Origin: Calditrichia bacterium | Lineage (GTDB): Bacteria; Calditrichota; Calditrichia; Calditrichales; Calditrichaceae | Direction: 5' to 3' | DNA length: 7,279 nt | NCBI GenBank assembly: GCA_027039465.1 | Contig: JALWEA010000548.1 | Coordinates: forward strand, 1 to 7,279 | In this document: one piece after another, positions 5,861 through 7,279 of the stretch | How the letters are laid out: every line of letters starts with the position of its first letter | How positions within the stretch are numbered: position 1 is the first letter of the stretch | Program-made: the position numbers and the translations under genes | The notes under the pieces: model-generated | The model's input: only the letters and a program-made list of their open reading frames with translations | What the model was told of the DNA's origin: nothing | Databases searched by the model: none

Positions 5861-6421
5861 TCAAACTTTCAAAATCTCTTCTTCCTTGTTTTTCATAATC
5901 TCATCAATCTCTTTGATGTGATCATCCGTAAGCTTTTGAATTTCATCTAGGTAATCTTTAAGCTGATCTTCGCTAATCTCATGATTTTTTTCTAATTTTT
6001 TCAGATGGTCGTTCGCATCACGGCGCACATTGCGCACGGCCACGCGCGCATCTTCGGCGAATTTGTGAATCAACTTCACCAAATCTTTACGCCGCTCTTC
6101 GCTTAGTTGAGGAATAGGGATGCGGATTACCGTTCCGTCGTTACTGGGATTTAAACCCAAATCGGCCTTTTGAATTTCCTTTTCGATTTCCCCGAGCATC
6201 TTCTTTTCCCAGGGTTGCACCACCAATAATCTCGGTTCCGGTGCGGTAACCGTAGCCGCCTGATTCAACGGTACTTTTTGTCCGTAGTAGTCAACGCGAA
6301 TACCGTCGAGCAAAGTGGGCGTTGCGCGTCCGGTTCTGATTTTCACCAATTCATCATGAAAGGCACTAATCGCACCATCCATCCGACGTCTGGCATCTTT
6401 AATAATTTCCTTGGCTTCCAT
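5861..6421 (-). CDS. frr: Ribosome recycling factor
   Basis: Encodes a 186-residue ribosome recycling factor, the normal family length. With EF-G it splits the post-termination ribosome into subunits in the cytoplasm. The three-helix bundle (domain I) is formed by about 1-30 and 105-186, and the beta-rich domain II by about 31-104. Family motifs are visible: KIRTGRATP (27-35), VDYYGQKVPLNQ (43-54), DGTVIRIPIPQLSEERRKDLVK (95-116 in part) and VRNVRRDAN (129-137), the arginine-rich patch needed for function. It starts three bases after the pyrH stop; an AGGGG Shine-Dalgarno overlaps that stop about 6 bases before the ATG. It is the last gene of its block and is followed by an intrinsic terminator about 24 bases after the stop. 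Confidence 0.98.
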   Translation of the reverse strand: MEAKEIIKDARRRMDGAISAFHDELVKIRTGRATPTLLDGIRVDYYGQKVPLNQAATVTAPEPRLLVVQPWEKKMLGEIEKEIQKADLGLNPSNDGTVIRIPIPQLSEERRKDLVKLIHKFAEDARVAVRNVRRDANDHLKKLEKNHEISEDQLKDYLDEIQKLTDDHIKEIDEIMKNKEEEILKV

Positions 6422-6424
6422 AGC

Positions 6425-7150
6425 TTACCCCTGAACTTTGGTTCCTATCGATTCTCCGAATACGATTTTATGCAAATTGCCCGAAACATTGAAATTAAAA
6501 ACAATGATCGGTAAATGATTCTCCATTGCCAGAGTAATTGCCGTGGTATCCATTACCTTCAATCCCCGGCGCACAACTTCCATGTACGTCAATTCATCAA
6601 ATTTAATGGCGTCTTCCACTTTTTCGGGATCCGCATTGTACACACCGTCAACACGCGTGCCTTTGAGGATCACATCCATCTTCAGTTCAATGGCCCTCAA
6701 CACCCCGGAAGTATCCGTTGTGAAATACGGATTGCCGGTTCCGCCGCCCAAAATAACCACATTACCCGCTTCTATGGCTTCCATGGCTTTGGCCGGTGAA
6801 TAAGGGTCTACAATCGCCCCGACATTAAAGGCCGAAAGCACCCTGGATTTAATACCGTTCTGCTTAAAAATGCTGTGTAAGGCAAGGGCATTAATCACTG
6901 TGCCCAACATGCCCATCTGATCGGCCGTAACACGATCGACATTTACTTCGTACGAAGTCAGCCCCCGAAAAATATTGCCGGCACCGATCACAATGGCCAT
7001 TTGCACCCCGACTTCATGAAGCATCTTGACTTCCTGCATGAAGTATTGTAATTGGGAAGCGGCGATACCGGTACCGGCATCGCCCGCTAAAGATTCACCG
7101 CTTAATTTCAGCAGAATACGTTTGTATTTTAGCCGAGGCGACGGACTCAT
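6425..7150 (-). CDS. pyrH: UMP kinase
   Basis: Encodes the 241-residue bacterial UMP kinase of the amino-acid-kinase fold, which phosphorylates UMP to UDP with ATP in pyrimidine nucleotide synthesis and usually works as a hexamer regulated by GTP and UTP. Visible signatures are KLSGE (15-19), the glycine loop IGAGNIFRG (55-63), ADQMGMLG (76-83), GGGTGNPYFTTDT (135-147) and KGTRVDGVYNADP (163-175), covering the phosphate-binding and UMP-binding loops. Length and motif spacing are ordinary. The ATG lies two bases after the tsf stop, and a GGAG at the end of tsf serves as ribosome-binding site. The gene order tsf-pyrH-frr is widely conserved in bacteria and supports the call. Confidence 0.98.
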   Translation of the reverse strand: MSPSPRLKYKRILLKLSGESLAGDAGTGIAASQLQYFMQEVKMLHEVGVQMAIVIGAGNIFRGLTSYEVNVDRVTADQMGMLGTVINALALHSIFKQNGIKSRVLSAFNVGAIVDPYSPAKAMEAIEAGNVVILGGGTGNPYFTTDTSGVLRAIELKMDVILKGTRVDGVYNADPEKVEDAIKFDELTYMEVVRRGLKVMDTTAITLAMENHLPIIVFNFNVSGNLHKIVFGESIGTKVQG

Positions 7151-7152
7151 AT

Positions 7153-7279
7153 TTATTCTCCGATGCGAAAACGCGCAAAACGTTTGATCGTAATATTTTC
7201 GCCTACCTTAGCGATGGTTTCGGTTACCAGATCCTTAATGGTTTTATCCGGATCTTTCACATAAGGTTGTTCCAACAGG
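7153..7279 (-). CDS. tsf: Elongation factor Ts, C-terminal end only
   Basis: The minus strand from the right edge encodes about 42 residues ending at a TAA (7155-7153): LLEQPYVKDPDKTIKDLV, then a short linker, then ITIKRFARFRIGE. This is the typical EF-Ts C-terminus (LLxQPFVKD...VxxxIxxxGENIxVxRFxRFxxGE). EF-Ts recycles EF-Tu by exchanging GDP for GTP. The start and most of the gene lie beyond the window; rpsB would be expected further upstream. The stop is two bases before the pyrH ATG, so the two genes are translationally coupled. Confidence 0.95.
   Translation of the reverse strand, partial: LLEQPYVKDPDKTIKDLVTETIAKVGENITIKRFARFRIGE

Noticed and set aside
6278..6803. Plus-strand open frames opposite frr and pyrH
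   Set aside because: They lie inside strongly conserved genes on the other strand and show no family motifs.

Overview
The window reads almost entirely on the minus strand, so the biological order runs from high to low coordinates. Two transcription blocks are visible. The first (7279 to 5861) is the end of a standard bacterial translation and nucleotide cluster: the C-terminus of elongation factor Ts, UMP kinase (pyrH) and ribosome recycling factor (frr). The genes are nearly contiguous and the block is closed by a strong intrinsic terminator at 5801-5837. The second (4754 to 1, continuing past the left edge) is an exopolysaccharide assembly and export operon. It holds a polyprenyl-phosphate sugar-phosphate transferase that primes synthesis, a STAS-domain protein with an unusual C-terminal winged-helix-like module, a Wza/SLBB polysaccharide export protein, and a large GumC/Wzc-type chain-length and tyrosine-kinase protein. 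The last gene is open at the window edge and lacks its C-terminus.

The organism is probably a Gram-negative bacterium, because the export protein and the fused Wzz/kinase protein form a trans-envelope capsule or EPS exporter of the Wza-Wzc kind. The AT-rich intergenic DNA and the look of the proteins would fit the FCB or Calditrichota-like part of the tree, but this is an impression and no marker here settles it.

The four EPS genes fit one pathway. The transferase loads the first sugar phosphate onto undecaprenyl phosphate at the inner membrane, the Wzc-like protein controls polymer length and export, and the Wza-like protein carries the chain across the periplasm and outer membrane. The STAS protein is the likely regulator: it has a phosphorylatable-serine signature, a long acidic linker and a basic helix-turn-helix-like C-terminus. 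The STAS, export and Wzc genes are tightly spaced (1 and 20 bases apart). They are separated from the transferase gene by a 217-base leader that carries three inverted repeats, one overlapping a candidate promoter.

The 1.05-kb gap between the transferase and frr holds no convincing gene. Its left part (about 4755-5135) is very AT-rich, carries a candidate promoter for the transferase and is crowded with short hairpins. Its right part (about 5165-5770) is visibly richer in G and C and contains a diverged pair of 22-base direct repeats, each able to fold into the same hairpin, plus two CCCGA/TCGGG-type hairpins. It looks like an island of dispersed repeat sequence. The best candidates for something undescribed are the STAS-HTH fusion with its hairpin-bearing leader, and this repeat island.
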